A stretch of 64,000 bases of DNA from Steromphala cineraria. Lineage: Eukaryota; Mollusca; Gastropoda; Trochida; Trochidae. Positions within the stretch are counted from its first letter, which is position 1; each line of letters begins with the position of its first letter. The translations under genes and the position numbers were made by a program. Where the stretch lies: positions 32,961,939-33,025,938 of the forward strand of contig OU744733.1 of the NCBI GenBank assembly GCA_916613615.1, read 5' to 3'. Shown here in pieces: positions 44,280 through 57,430 of the stretch. The notes under the pieces were generated by a model. The model did not search any database. It was given only the letters and a program-made list of their open reading frames with translations, and was not told where the DNA came from.

Positions 44280-45515
44280 CTGATGGAAATGAATAAAGAA
44301 ACGCATGTATTGATGGTGAAATTTGTTTTATTGTCATGGGTTTTTGATCAAGTATATTTTATTAAGTATGTACACCACAGGTGAAATGTCAGTATCTGGT
44401 GTGTCCTCCCTGTTTCCTGATCACTTCTTCACACCGTCGTGGAACACTTTGGGTCAACTTCCGGATGACAGCCGGAGGAACTGCGCGCCACTCTTCTTGG
44501 AGAGCCTGGAACATGGCATCAAGTGTCTGGGGTAGAACATCACGATCCCTTACCCGACGTCCAAGAACGTCCCATAGGTGTTCAATGGTATAAATGTCTG
44601 GGCAACACTCTGACGTTGTTCTGCTTGAGAAAATCCCTGCTGACGTGAGCCGCGTTGTCATGTTGAAACTCAAAGTTTACACCCACTCTACGGCGGAAAG
44701 GAAGAACAACAGGTTGCAACACTTCGTCTCGGTAACGGACACCAGTCACCCTTCCATCAAGTCGAACAAGTTTGGTCCTATGGTCGTAGGTTATGCCGCC
44801 CCATACCATCACAGACTTGCCCGCGTAGGAATCATGTTGTTTGATTGTGCACTAATGGTGATGTTCACAAAGGCGTCGCCAAACGCGGATCCGACCATTT
44901 GCGAAGTCCAAATTGAATCTAGACTCATCACTGAACATTGTATTGCGCCAATGTCGAAGTTGTCTAACTCGATGTTGTGTAGCCCATGCTCTTCTGAGAC
45001 GTCTGTGTTCCGCAGTCAGCCTTACTCAAACAACAGGACGACGTGACTTTAAGCCTGCTGCTTTAAGTCTGTTTCTGACAGTACGGTCACAAATTCGGGG
45101 CGTTGTCTTACGTTTTGGATCACGACCTGGTCTAATCTTTACGTTCCCTGTCTGACGGTACCGGTTCCACAGTCGCGAAATCACACTTTTAGACTTGTTA
45201 AATTGTCTGGCTGTTTGGCATTTTGACCGCTGTTTATGCACCCGATAGCCTGCCATTACTAATTATCAGAAGGTATGCTCTTAGCATGATTCTGAAGGTA
45301 AAGGTACACTGACATTCGTTGACTCCTTGAAAGTTAAATGGACGTTGCCATGCATGAAAATCATGGAAATCAATGTTCACGTGCACGGTACCTTTTTCAG
45401 TGAAAGTTAACTTCAATATTTTCAGTTTATAATGGCCCCACGCAACCTCGAACAAACGGAACATGCCAGACATAAGTTAACAGTAATTAAGCGTTCCCTT
45501 ATTCGTTTCCATCAG
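44280..45515 (-). mobile_element. Tc1-type transposon, copy A
   Basis: This 1,236-bp element has TA at 44278-44279 and 45516-45517. Inverted ends of about 26 bp start CTGATGGAAATGAATAAAGA. It encodes one broken transposase on the minus strand. Confidence 0.93.
44389..45256 (-). pseudogene. Tc1-type transposase, copy A (broken)
   Basis: The N-terminus (MAGYRVHKQ...TARQFNKSKSVISRLWNRY) carries the helix-turn-helix, followed by the second DNA-binding part with a basic region. The catalytic triad is visible: FSDESRF (about 44922-44940), FQHDNAAH (about 44646-44672) and IEHLWDVLGRRV (about 44560-44590), i.e. DDE. Breaks: TGA after RRPVV (about 45030), TAG after EHHH (about 44854), and a 17-bp deletion between the second Asp and the Glu (near 44595-44615) that removes the WPSKSPD region and shifts frame. 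Confidence 0.93.
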
Positions 45516-46685
45516 TATATGATTGCACCAACTAGTTTCTAGTCAATTTATTCCAAAATACTGTTTAAAGGCACTGTTGCATGCAATACGCGTAAGAAAA
45601 TGCGTCAGGGTGCAGGAATCTGACATTGTGTTAGGCTACTGTACAGTTTTCCCCATAGACTCCAATGTTAAATTGCCATCGGTCATTGGCATGTCAGTCC
45701 CATACGACTAAATTAGATCACTATCGAACACTAGCGGCAGTACATGTAAGATGAGCAAATTTCAAAAATCAATGAAATACTATACCTTCACCTTGCAATT
45801 ATTGAGCTGCAGCCCATTAAATATACAACTACAGAAAATCATGCAAGGAAATCCATGTGATTTTGGACCCGGAAGCGACCGAACAGCTTCCCTTGAGTGG
45901 TTCACTTGACCTTCCGCAATTGGCGTAGAAATATATGAGTGCTGCAGGCTGACAGCCAAGTATATCGGCTATTTCTAAAAGAAAAACTCATTCCCAAAGC
46001 TCATAGGACTCTTCTGTTTGGGGTAAAACACTGTCTGACCTCTTTTCGCTCTCTGAAGTTGGTACTCTTTGGCCGCCCGTTCACAATGAAAAAACTGAAT
46101 AAGGAGACCTTAAGAATGAATGTCGACATATCCTGATAAATATGCCATCAACATTTTACTTGCTAAAAGTTTTTTGGAGTGTTAATGTATTTTATGTTTC
46201 ATAAACCGCATGAGTTTTTCATCGAAATTTATCTTGTGCAATACTCAGCCCAATACAAGAGTACACGTTGAATACAATTTCTTGTCAAACCAAATCAGAA
46301 TCCCATGTACAACGTGTGTATCATCCCTCCAAATTGTCAGATCATTCAGTCATGGGTCACCCAACCAGCGGTGAACGTTGACTATAATTGCTGAACTTCA
46401 CTGAGCAGTTGAACTACGCTAAGCACATATGAAGCCTTGATCAGATTTACGAAATATTATGATAGTGTAGTTGAAGATGAATTTCATTTTTCAATAGAAT
46501 GTCCATATTATTCTCAAAGTAGATAACAGTTTATACCCTGCTTTTTATACATATCCAACTCATGAGAAATTCACACTGAACTAGAAATGTACAACCCATC
46601 TTGCATTGCATTTAAAACGAAATCTACCTGTGTAAACTTATGGAAATGTCACCTGTACATACACAAAACGATGCATATATACTGT
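45516..46685. other. Duplicated non-coding sequence, copy A
   Basis: No protein-like ORF or known repeat recognised. It is equivalent to about 50578-51740 in copy B. Confidence 0.55.
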
Positions 46686-46689
46686 AAAT

Positions 46690-46782
46690 ATTGTACTTTC
46701 GGCCACGAGGCCTGGTATACAAATAAACTTCTTGTTCTTGTTCTTGTTCTTGTTCTTGTTCTTGTTCTTGTTCTTGAATAAC
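46690..46782 (+). repeat. Retroposon-like tail with CTTGTT microsatellite, copy A
   Basis: GGCCACGAGGCCTGGTATAC then AAATAAACTT and seven copies of CTTGTT. AATAAA followed by a microsatellite resembles a non-LTR retroposon 3' end. Copy B has only three repeats. Confidence 0.65.
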
Positions 46783-46784
46783 AC

Positions 46785-47510
46785 TAAGCACAGATTCGGG
46801 GCCAAGGTTGTGCTCTCTGTAATTAATTCTTCTTTAATGTAGGGAAGTTACATCGATTTGCCTACAGGCAATTTTGGGATAATTAAGTTAAATTAAATTT
46901 AATTTGGTTCTAAAAAAATCGCGAAATTTTATATGAATAGGTTAAGTTTCAATTCAGTTTCAAAGTCACAAAATTATGGCAGACTACTTATACTGAAAAT
47001 TGAGTACAACCCTCGGATGATCTATGCTACTTTCGATAGACGAAAATCACTTTCAACATAATATTATATATATTCACAATTAATCATAAGTGTTTATTGT
47101 AACTTTATTTGCTATCAAGTAAATATCATAAAGGAGAGTCCTATTCGCATCAAGACAACGGTTGAATCGAATGACGAACATAGTAGTGAATATTGTACAT
47201 TTGTAGAGATACTCTTAAAGCGTCTCAAACATTTTACACTTACGAGATAGGAAGAGTTAGAGGGGGATTTCTTTTTTTGTAAGCGCTGTAAGAATTGGAG
47301 AATCTGCATATGCGCTCATATCACTGACTATGTTTAAGACTGGACTTCCCGCCTGATTCTGTTACTTTTGAGACGAATTCCTTAGCTTGTGTTATGCTCA
47401 AATATTACTTAAAAGACATGAGGAAATCTGAGGTTTAAAATGCTTGTATCGAAGGTTTATATTTGAATAAACTCTGTGAAGAAAGTGATGCACTGTCGTA
47501 GGTCATGTGG
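46785..47510. other. Duplicated non-coding sequence, copy A end
   Basis: AT-rich, without recognised features. It ends at the duplication junction GGTCATGTGG|TTGTCCAAG. Confidence 0.55.
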
Positions 47511-48656
47511 TTGTCCAAGTCCAAGCGCCAGCAAGTGCACGACTCACCAAGCGCGTGGGAAGAGCAAGCGCCTGTCCAACCCTAGCGCTAGCAAGCGCCC
47601 GAACCACCAAGCGCGAGTCAACAAGCGCGAGGGTAGCGAAACCGCCTTGTCCAACCCTAGCGCCCCACGCACGAGGGAGAGAGAGAGAGCGTCGACCGTC
47701 GCTCGCCTTGCACGTGCTGCACGACCGAAATCGACACCACGTGGTACAGCCTGCCACTAAGTTGACACGTAGTCAACAGAACACCACTCAAACACAGTAT
47801 TCAACCCCAAGGACTGAATACCACGCAGAGAGGTCGAATAAAGACCAAGAAGGACTTAAAGGGAATAAGCCAAGTCAAGAACAACAAAACACGTTAAATT
47901 AGCTCAATACAATCGGGTGAGATACAGAAACACATCTGCACACTACCGACTCTGTAATGTGAATGAAACTGATTGGTTGACAGGTCACGCCACCTAGGGG
48001 GCTAGTGACGGGCGGTTAACTCTGATTGTTCTGAGTAATGATGTTTTCATTACATCTGTGGAATTGAGTCAATTACATGTTATACGGATAACAAGGCTAA
48101 GGTCACTTGTCGGAGGTTAGTATCCAAATAATATAAAATTATCCAAAAACGTGCTACTGCCCCTTTAAGGGTTTCTGAGTTGAAATACTAACTATACATT
48201 GGTTACGAACAGAATAAGGTGTGTATTTAAATCTATGTATTGTCTATTTCGGTTTAATTATGGACATAATAATTGCCTTTAGGTGATCTCACTGCCTCGG
48301 GAAATCAGTCGGGAGGGAACGAAAGTTAAACTTTATCTGATATTTTTTTAAACAAGTATTACTTTAAATGGTAATTCACTCCATACAAATTAAAAACAAT
48401 TAATTTGAAATTATTCTATTTGTTTTTCCTAAAGTTTTGGTTTTACTTGGTCGGGATATATGTCCGCGGGTAATATTGCGGACAGAAACAGGCATTCTTT
48501 TAATTGATATTTGATATTTAAGATTAATCTAATATTTAATTACGAAATTAGAGTAAGCAGTAGGTTTCTAACGAGCCAACATAATACGAAATATTAGACA
48601 AGTTAGATAACATTTTATGATTGACTGACATTTAAAACCATGAAGGTAAACTTTAA

Positions 48657-49012
48657 AGAGCCAGTAGCACGTTTTTAGGGAAAAGATAAGGTGATGTCAG
48701 GAAAATGAAAATTAATGGTTCCAATTGAAAGACAATGTATTTAAACTAAGTGGAGCAGTATTAATTCAAATATATAAGGTATAGTTTGGATATGCTATTC
48801 CTTTTTCTCACACAAATTGAATTAAAGGTGCTCACACAAAAAGGTCGCCAATGGCTTTTAAGTGAATCTTCATACTTTGTCCTCTGACTAAGGATGATTG
48901 GTTTGTGTTATGAGCTTTTGACACTGTCAAAATAATATATTTAGCATTAACTTACAATTATCAGTGAAACATTTTGAATATAAAGTTAGCAAAAAAACCT
49001 GCTACTGCGCAT
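48657..49012. mobile_element. R1 MITE, copy B of the duplication
   Basis: TTAA at 48653-48656 and 49013-49016, 356 bp. It shares the decayed GCGCAT right terminus with copy A. Confidence 0.88.
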
Positions 49013-49332
49013 TTAAAACTATCCGACATTTATCCAATGATCTCTCCAAACAATGATCTCTCCAAACAATGATCTCTCCATTATAATACTGAACCAACTA
49101 TATTACAACTCACACATGTTATAAAGAGACACTCAGATGGATGTTTTAGTCACACATGCAAAACTTTATCAATGGTGTCATGAACTAAAGAAATAACCAA
49201 ATGTTTCTGAAAATTATCATTCAAATAAATTTACGACTGTGCAATCTAATCGCAATACCAATAGATCGCAAAACAGGTTGAGCAATACAATTATTGCAAT
49301 ATTATTTTCATAAAGCAATATATCGTAATATA

Positions 49333-50577
49333 CTGATGGAAATGAATAAAGAAACGCATGTATTGATGGTAAAATTTGTTTTATTGTCATGGGTTTTTTA
49401 TCAAGTATATTTCATTAAGTATGTACACCACAGGTGAAATTTCAGTATCTGGTGTGTCCTCCCTGTTTCCTGATCACTTCTTCACACCGTCGTGGAACAC
49501 TTTGGGTCAACTTCCGGATGACAGCCGGAGGAACTGCGCGCCACTCTTCTTGGAGAGCCTGGAACATGGCATCAAGTGTCTGGGGTAGAACATCATGATC
49601 CCTTACCCGACGTCCAAGAACGTCCCAGAGGTGTTCAATGGTATTAATGTCTGGGCTCTTGGACGGCCATGGCAATACTCGGACGTTGTTCTGCGTGAGA
49701 AAATCCCTGCTGACGTGAGCCGCGTTGTCATGTTGAAACTCAAAGTTTACACCCACTCTACGGCGGAATGGAAGAACAACAGGTTGCAACACTTCGTCTC
49801 GGTAACGGACACCAGTCACCCTTCCATCAAGTCGAACAAGTTTGGTCCTATTGTCGTAGGTTATGCCGCCCCATACCATCAAAGAATTGCCCCCGTAGGA
49901 ATCGTGTTGTTTGATTGTGCACTAATGGTGATGTTCACGAAGGCGTCGCCAAACGCGGATCCGACCATCTGCGAAGTCCAAATTGAATCTAGACTCATCA
50001 CTGAACATTGTATTGCGCCAATGTCGAAGTTGTCTAACTCGATGTTGTGTAGCCCATGCTCTTCTGAGACGTCTGTGTTCCGCAGTCAGCCTTACTCAAA
50101 CAACAGGACGACGTGACTTTAAGCCTGCTGCTTTAAGTCTGTTTCTGACAGTACGGTCACAAATTCGGGGCGTCACGACCTGGTCTAATCTATACGTTCC
50201 CTGTCTGACGGTACCGGTTCCACAGTCGCGAAATCACACTTTTAGACTTGTTAAATTGTCTGGCTGTTTGGCATTTTGATTGACCGCTGTTTATGCACCT
50301 GATAGCCTGCCATTTCTCATTATCAGAAAGGTATGCTCTTAGCATGATTCTGAAGATAAAGGTACACTGACATTCGTTGACTCCTTGTTAAGGTTAAATG
50401 GACGTTGCCATGCATGGAAATCAAGGAAATCAATGTTTTCGCGTGCACGGTACCTTTTTCAGTGAAAGTAAACTTCAATATTTTCAGTTTATAATGGCCC
50501 CACGCAGCCTCGAACAAACGGAACATGCCAGACATAAGTTAACAGTAATTAAGCGTTCCCTTATTCGTTTCCATCAG
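49333..50577 (-). mobile_element. Tc1-type transposon, copy B
   Basis: TA-flanked (49331-49332 and 50578-50579) with the same inverted ends as copy A. It is 1,245 bp. Indels differ from copy A. Confidence 0.93.
49442..50313 (-). pseudogene. Tc1-type transposase, copy B (broken)
   Basis: The C-terminal 146 codons (49442-49882) are open and include MMVWGGITYDNRTKLVRLDG, FQHDNAAH, VLPWPSKSPDINTIEHLWDV and GRRVRDHD, so the D...E spacing lost in copy A is retained. It shares the TGA (after RRPVV) and TAG (after EHHH) with copy A. It also has a private 17-bp deletion near 50173 and a 4-bp insertion near 50278 relative to copy A. It could not make a full transposase. Confidence 0.93.
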
Positions 50578-51740
50578 TATATGATTGCACCAACTAGTTT
50601 CTAGTCAATTTGATCTAAATACTGTTTAAAGGCACTGTTGCATGCAATACGCGTAAGAAAATGCGTCAGGGTGCAGGAATCTGACATTGTGTTAGGCTAC
50701 TGTACAGTTTTCCCCATAGACTCCAATGTTAAATTGCCATCGGTCATTGGCATGTCAGTCCCATACGACTAAATTAGATCACTATCGAACACTAGCGGCA
50801 GTACATGTAAGATGAGCAAATTTCAAAAATCAATGAAATACTATACCTTCACCTTGCAATTATTGAGCTGCAGCCCATTAAATATACAACTACAGAAAAT
50901 CATGCAAGGAAATCCATGTGATTTTGGACCCGGAAGCGACCGAACAGCTTCCCTTGAGTGGTTCACTTGACCTTCCGCAATTGGCGTAGAAATATATGAG
51001 TGCTGCAGGCTGACAGCCAAGTATATAGGCTATTTCTAAAAGAAAAACTCATTCCCAAAGCTCATAGGACTTTACTGTTAGGGGTAAAACACTGTCTGAC
51101 CTCTTTTCGCTCTCTGAAGTTGGTACTCTTTGGCCGCCCGTTCACAATGAAAAACTGAATAACGAGACCTTAAGAAGGAAAGTCGACATATCCTGATAAA
51201 TATGCCATCAACTTTTTACTTGCTAATTAAGTTTTTTGGAGTGTTAATGTATTTTATGTATCATAAACCGCATGAGTTTTCATCGAAATTTATCTTGTGC
51301 AATTCTCAGCCCAATACAAGAGTACACGTTGAATACAATTTCTTGTCAAACCAAATCAGAATCCCATGTACAACGTGTGTATCATCCCTCCAAATTGTCA
51401 GATCATTCGGTCATGGGTCACACAACCAGCGGTGAACGTTGACTATAATTGCTGAACTTCACTGAGCAGTTGAACTACGCTTAGCACATATACAACCTTG
51501 ATCAGATTTACGAAATGTTATGATAGTGTAGTTGAAGATGAATTTAATATTTCAATAGAATGTCCATATTATTCTCAAAGTAGATAACAGTTTATACCCT
51601 GCTGTTATTATACATATCCAACTCATGAGAAATTCACACTGAACTAGAAATGTACAACCCATCTTGCATTGTATTTAAAACGAAATCTACCTGTATAAAC
51701 TTATTGAAATGTCACCTGTTCATGCGCAAAACGATGCATA
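50578..51740. other. Duplicated non-coding sequence, copy B
   Basis: Equivalent to 45516-46685. No protein-like ORF. Confidence 0.55.
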
Positions 51741-51744
51741 TATA

Positions 51745-51818
51745 CTGTAAATATTGTACTTTTGGCCACGAGGCCTGGTATACAAATAAACTTCTTGTTC
51801 TTGTTCTTGTTCTTGAAT
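51745..51818 (+). repeat. Retroposon-like tail with CTTGTT microsatellite, copy B
   Basis: GGCCACGAGGCCTGGTATAC, AAATAAACTT and three copies of CTTGTT, against seven in copy A. Confidence 0.65.
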
Positions 51819-52554
51819 AACACTAAGCACAGATTCGGGGCCAAGGTTGTGCTCTCTTTAATTAATTCTTCATTAATGTAGGGAAGTTACATCGATTTGC
51901 CTACAGGCAATTTTGGGATAATTAAGTTAAAATAAAATTCATTTTGTTTCTAAAAAAATCGCGAAATTTCATATTAACAGGTTAAGTTTCAATTCAGTTT
52001 CAAAGTCACAAAATTATGGCAGACTACTTATACTGAAAATTGAGTACAACCCTCGGATGATCTATGCTACTATGCAATAGACGAAAATCACTTTCAACAT
52101 AATATTATATATATTCACAATTAATCATAAGTGTTTATTGTAACTTTATTTGCTATCAAATTAATATCATAAAGGAGAGTCCTATTCGCATCAAGACAAC
52201 GGTTAAATCGAATGACGAATAAAGTAGTGAATATTGTACATTTGTAGAAATACTCTTAAAGCGTCTCAAACATTTTACACTTACGAGATAGGAAGAGTTA
52301 GAGGGGGATTTCTTTTTTTGTAAGCGCTGTAAGAATTGGAGAATCTGCATATGCGCTCATATCACTGACTATGTTTAAGACTGGACTTCCCGCCTGATTC
52401 TGTTACCTTTGAGACGAATTCCTTAGCTTGTGTTATGCTCAAATATTACTTAAAATACATGAGGAAATCTGAGGTTTTAAATGCTTGTATCGGAGGTTTA
52501 TATTTGAATAAACTCTGTGAGGAAAGTGATGCACTGTCGGTGGTCATGTGGTAT

Positions 52555-55500
52555 TATGTATCCCCCCGAAGGGTCGGGGAGACATATTGGTTTTAGCTGA
52601 GTTCCCGTCGGCGTTGGCGTTCGCGTTGGCGTCGCATCGGCGTCGGCGTTGGCGTCGGCGTTCCCATTTCGTTTCCGGAGCATATCTCTAAAACTATGTG
52701 ACCGATCATCACCAAACTTGGTATACTGTCTCTCCATATCATGTAGATGTGCCTTTTGGAAGTTATAGATTTCTTAAAATTTAATTATTTATTTATTTCC
52801 ATGGCAACAATTTGGACTTAGTCTTTTTCAAGGGTAGTTATCATTTCCGGAGCAGATCTCTAAAACTATGTGACCGATCATCACCAAACTTGGTATACTG
52901 TCTCTCCATATCATGTAGATGTGCCTTTTGGAGGTTATAGATTTTTAAAAAAAAATTCAATGGCAACAATTTACACTTGGTCTTTTTCAAGGGAAGTGTT
53001 CGTTTCAGGAGCAGATCTCTAAAACTATGTGACTGATCATCACCAAACTTGGTATACTGTCTCTCCATATCATGTAGATGTGCCTTTTGGAGGTAATAGA
53101 TTTTTTGAATTTTTTTTTATTTTTTTATTTCAATGGCAACAATTTGGACTTGGTCTTTTTCAAGGGTAGTGTTCGTTTCTGGAGCAGATATCTAAAACAA
53201 TGTGACCGATCATCACCAAACTTGGTATATTGTCTCTCCATATCATGTAGATGTGCCTTTTGGAGGTTATAGATTTAATTTTATTTTTTTTCCATGGCAA
53301 CAATTTAGACTTGGTCTTTTTCAAGGGTAGTGTTCGTTTCCGGAGCTGATCTCTAAAACTATGTGACTGATCATCACCAAACTTGGTATACTGTCTCTCC
53401 ATATCATGTAGATGTGCCTTTTGGAGGTTAAAGTTTTTTTTAATTTTTTTTTTAATTTTTTTATTTCCATGGCAACAATTTGGACTTGGTCTTTTTCAAG
53501 GGTAGTGTTCGTTTCTGGAGCAGATATCTAAAACAATGTGACCGATCATCACCAAACTTGGTATATTGTCTCTCCATATCATGTAGATGTGCCTTTTGGA
53601 GGTTATAGATTTAATTTTATTTTTTTTCCATGGCAACAATTTAGACTTGGTCTTTTTCAAGGGTAGTGTTCGTTTCTGGAGCAGATATCTAAAACAATGT
53701 GACCGATCATCACCAAACTTGGTATATTGTCTCTCCATATCATGTAGATGTGCCTTTTGGAGGTTATAGATTTAATTTTATTTTTTTTCCATGGCAACAA
53801 TTTAGACTTGGTCTTTTTCAAGGGTAGTGTTCGTTTCTGGAGCAGATCTCTAAAACTATGTGACTGATCATCACCAAACTTGGTATACTGTCTCTCCATA
53901 TCATGTAGATGTGCCTTTTGGAGGTTATAGATTTTTTGAATTTTTTTTTATTTTTTTATTTCCATGGCAACAATTTGAACTTGGTCTTTTTCAAGGGTAT
54001 CGTTCGTTTCTGGAGCAGATATCTAAAACAATGTGACCGATCATCACCAAACTTGGTATATTGTCTCTCCATATCATGTAGATGTGCCTTTTGGAGGTTA
54101 TAGATTTAATTTTATTTTTTTTCCATGGCAACAATTTAGACTTGGTCTTTTTCAAGGGTAGTGTTCGTTTCCGGAGCTGATCTCTAAAACTATGTGACTG
54201 ATCATCACCAAACTTGGTATACTGTCTTTCCATATCATGTAGATGTGCCTTTTGGAGGTTAAAGTTTTTTTTTAGTTTTTTTTTTAGTTTTTTATTTCCA
54301 TGGCAACAATTTGGACTTGGTCTTTTTCAAGGGTAGTGTTCGTTTCTGGAGCAGATATCTAAAACAATGTGACCGATCATCACCAAACTTGGTATATTGT
54401 CTCTCCATATCATGTAGATGTGCCTTTTGGAGGTTATAGATTTAATTTTATTTTTTTTCCATGGCAACAATTTAGACTTGGTCTTTTTCAAGGGTAGTGT
54501 TCGTTTCTGGAGCAGATATCTAAAACAATGTGACCGATCATCACCAAACTTGGTATATTGTCTCTCCATATCATGTAGATGTGCCTTTTGGAGGTTATAG
54601 ATTTAATTTTATTTTTTTTCCATGGCAACAATTTAGACTTGGTCTTTTTCAAGGGTAGTGTTCGTTTCTGGAGCAGATCTCTAAAACTATGTGACTGATC
54701 ATCACCAAACTTGGTATACTGTCTCTCCATATCATGTAGATGTGCCTTTTGGAGGTTATAGATTTTTTGAATTTTTTTTTTTATTTTTTTATTTCCATGG
54801 CAACAATTTTGACTTGGTCTTTTTCAAGGGTAGTGTTCGTTTCTGGAGCAGATATCTAAAACAATGTGACCGATCATCACCAAACTTGGTATATTGTCTC
54901 TCCATATCATGTAGATGTGCCTTTTGGAGGTTATAGATTTAATTTTATTTTTTTTCCATGGCAACAATTTAGACTTGGTCTTTTTCAAGGGTAGTGTTCG
55001 TTTCTGGAGCAGATCTCTAAAACTATGTGACTGATCATCACCAAACTTGGTATACTGTCTCTCCATATCATGTAGATGTGCCTTTTGGAGGTTATAGATT
55101 TTTTGAATTTTTTTTTATTTTTTTATTTCCATGGCAACAATTTGAACTTGGTCTTTTTCAAGGGTATCGTTCGTTTCTGGAGCAGATATCTAAAACAATG
55201 TGACCGATCATCACCAAACTTGGTATATTGTCTCTCCATATCATGTAGATGTGCCTTTTGGAGGTTATAGATTTAATTTTATTTTTTTTCCATGGCAACA
55301 ATTTAGACTTGGTCTTTTTCAAGGGTAGTGTTCGTTTCCGGAGCTGATCTCTAAAACTATGTGACTGATCATCACCAAACTTGGTATACTGTCTCTCCAT
55401 ATCATGTAGATATGCCTTTTGGAGGTTATAGTTTTTTTTGATTTTTTTTTTTTGATTTTTTTATTTCCATGGCAACAATTTGGACTTGGTCTTTTTCAAG

Positions 55501-57430
55501 GGTAGTGTTCGTTTCTGGAGCAGATATCTAAAACAATGTGACCGATCATCACCAAACTTGGTATATTGTCTCTCCATATCATGTAGATGTGCCTTTTGGA
55601 GGTTATAGATTTAATTTTATTTTTTTTCCATGGCAACAATTTAGACTTGGTCTTTTTCAAGGGTAGTGTTCGTTTCTGGAGCAGATCTCTAAAACTATGT
55701 GACTGATCATCACCAAACTTGGTATACTGTCTCTCCATATCATGTAGATGTGCCTTTTGGAGGTTATAGATTTTTTGAATTTTTTTTTATTTTTTTATTT
55801 CCATGGCAACAATTTGAACTTGGTCTTTTTCAAGGGTATCGTTCGTTTCTGGAGCAGATATCTAAAACAATGTGACCGATCATCACCAAACTTGGTATAT
55901 TGTCTCTCCATATCATGTAGATGTGCCTTTTGGAGGTTATAGATTTAATTTTATTTTTTTTCCATGGCAACAATTTAGACTTGGTCTTTTTCAAGGGTAG
56001 TGTTCGTTTCCGGAGCTGATCTCTAAAACTATGTGACTGATCATCACCAAACTTGGTATACTGTCTTTCCATATCATGTAGATGTGCCTTTTGGAGGTTA
56101 AAGTTTTTTTTTAGTTTTTTTTTTAGTTTTTTATTTCCATGGCAACAATTTGGACTTGGTCTTTTTCAAGGGTAGTGTTCGTTTCTGGAGCAGATATCTA
56201 AAACAATGTGACCGATCATCACCAAACTTGGTATATTGTCTCTCCATATCATGTAGATGTGCCTTTTGGAGGTTATAGATTTAATTTTATTTTTTTTCCA
56301 TGGCAACAATTTAGACTTGGTCTTTTTCAAGGGTAGTGTTCGTTTCTGGAGCAGATATCTAAAACAATGTGACCGATCATCACCAAACTTGGTATATTGT
56401 CTCTCCATATCATGTAGATGTGCCTTTTGGAGGTTATAGATTTAATTTTATTTTTTTTCCATGGCAACAATTTAGACTTGGTCTTTTTCAAGGGTAGTGT
56501 TCGTTTCTGGAGCAGATCTCTAAAACTATGTGACTGATCATCACCAAACTTGGTATACTGTCTCTCCATATCATGTAGATGTGCCTTTTGGAGGTTATAG
56601 ATTTTTTGAATTTTTTTTTTTATTTTTTTATTTCCATGGCAACAATTTTGACTTGGTCTTTTTCAAGGGTAGTGTTCGTTTCTGGAGCAGATATCTAAAA
56701 CAATGTGACCGATCATCACCAAACTTGGTATATTGTCTCTCCATATCATGTAGATGTGCCTTTTGGAGGTTATAGATTTAATTTTATTTTTTTTCCATGG
56801 CAACAATTTAGACTTGGTCTTTTTCAAGGGTAGTGTTCGTTTCTGGAGCAGATATCTAAAACAATGTGACCGATCATCACCAAACTTGGTATATTGTCTC
56901 TCCATATCATGTAGATGTGCCTTTTGGAGGTTATAGATTTAATTTTATTTTTTTTCCATGGCAACAATTTAGACTTGGTCTTTTTCAAGGGTAGTGTTCG
57001 TTTCCGGAGCAGATCTCTAAAACTATGTGACTGATCATCACCAAACTTGGTATACTGTCTCTCCATATCATGTAGATATGCCTTTTGGAGGTTATAGTTT
57101 TTTTTGATTTTTTTTTTTTGATTTTTTTATTTCCATGGCAACAATTTGGACTTGGTCTTTTTCAAGGGTAGTGTTCGTTTCTGGAGCAGATATCTAAAAC
57201 AATGTGACCGATCATCACCAAACTTGGTATATTGTCTCTCCATATCATGTAAATGTGCCATTTGGAGGTTTGAGATTTAAAACAAATTATTTTGTTTATT
57301 GCCATGCAACAATTTTTTAAAGGGTAGTGTTTGTTTCCCGAGCAGATCTCATTAATGGTGCTTTATGATAGTATTGTTTAGAGGTTTGGAGCATTTGAGG
57401 AAGGGGGAGACATCTGTTTTTACGGGTAAA
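52555..57430. mobile_element. Repeat element containing a large satellite (transposon-like borders)
   Basis: The left border TATGTATCCCCCCGAAGGGT continues with CGGGGAGACATATTGG, a GC hairpin, then a GTTGGCGTCGGCGTT-type short array (52605-52670). The right border (about 57390-57430) has GAAGGGGGAGACATCTG, a hairpin TTTTTACGGGTAAAAA, and CACTTTCTAG before T, reminiscent of a Helitron 3' end. The left-end sequence resembles the 15.7-kb repeat end. Classification is tentative. Confidence 0.5.
52680..57262. repeat. Satellite array, about 28 units of 160-176 bp
   Basis: Each unit contains GTGACCGATCATCACCAAAC followed by TTGGTATA and GTCTCTCCATATCATGTAGA, an AT-rich variable segment, CCATGGCAACAATTT and CTTGGTCTTTTTCAAGGGTA. 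The AT segment varies in length and defines unit types. Whole blocks recur: 831 bp apart (53160/53991) and 1,839 bp apart (53991-54824 and 55830-56663), i.e. higher-order duplications. Recurrent 60-81-codon open frames on both strands follow the unit period and are not evidence of coding. Confidence 0.95.

Larger units (their letters stand above)
42475..47510. repeat. Tandem segmental duplication, copy A (about 5.04 kb)
   Basis: Starts at TGTCCAAGTCAAAGCGCCAG and ends at GGTCATGTGGT. It matches 47511-52549 almost base for base throughout, apart from small indels. It contains part of the long-TIR right arm, the R1 right end, an R1 MITE, a Tc1 element and a CTTGTT microsatellite. Confidence 0.95.
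47511..52549. repeat. Tandem segmental duplication, copy B (about 5.04 kb)
   Basis: Direct repeat of 42475-47510. It contains the minisatellite edge and outer part of the long-TIR right arm (47511-about 48120), the R1 right terminus with TTAA (about 48165), an R1 MITE, a Tc1 element and the CTTGTT tail. It ends at GGTCATGTGGTA beside the satellite region. Confidence 0.95.

Noticed and set aside
44594..45046. 150-codon plus-strand ORF over the Tc1 element
   Set aside because: Opposite strand of the transposase. The same shadow appears in copy B with changed length.
52680..57262. Repeated 80-codon minus-strand ORFs (MERQYTKFGDD...) as a tandem-repeat protein
   Set aside because: They follow the satellite period on both strands, stop in every unit and use low-complexity AT segments. 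Frame is not kept across units, so they are a by-product of the repeat.
52680..57262. CRISPR-like array
   Set aside because: Units are 160-176 bp direct repeats without unique spacers, in a eukaryotic genome.
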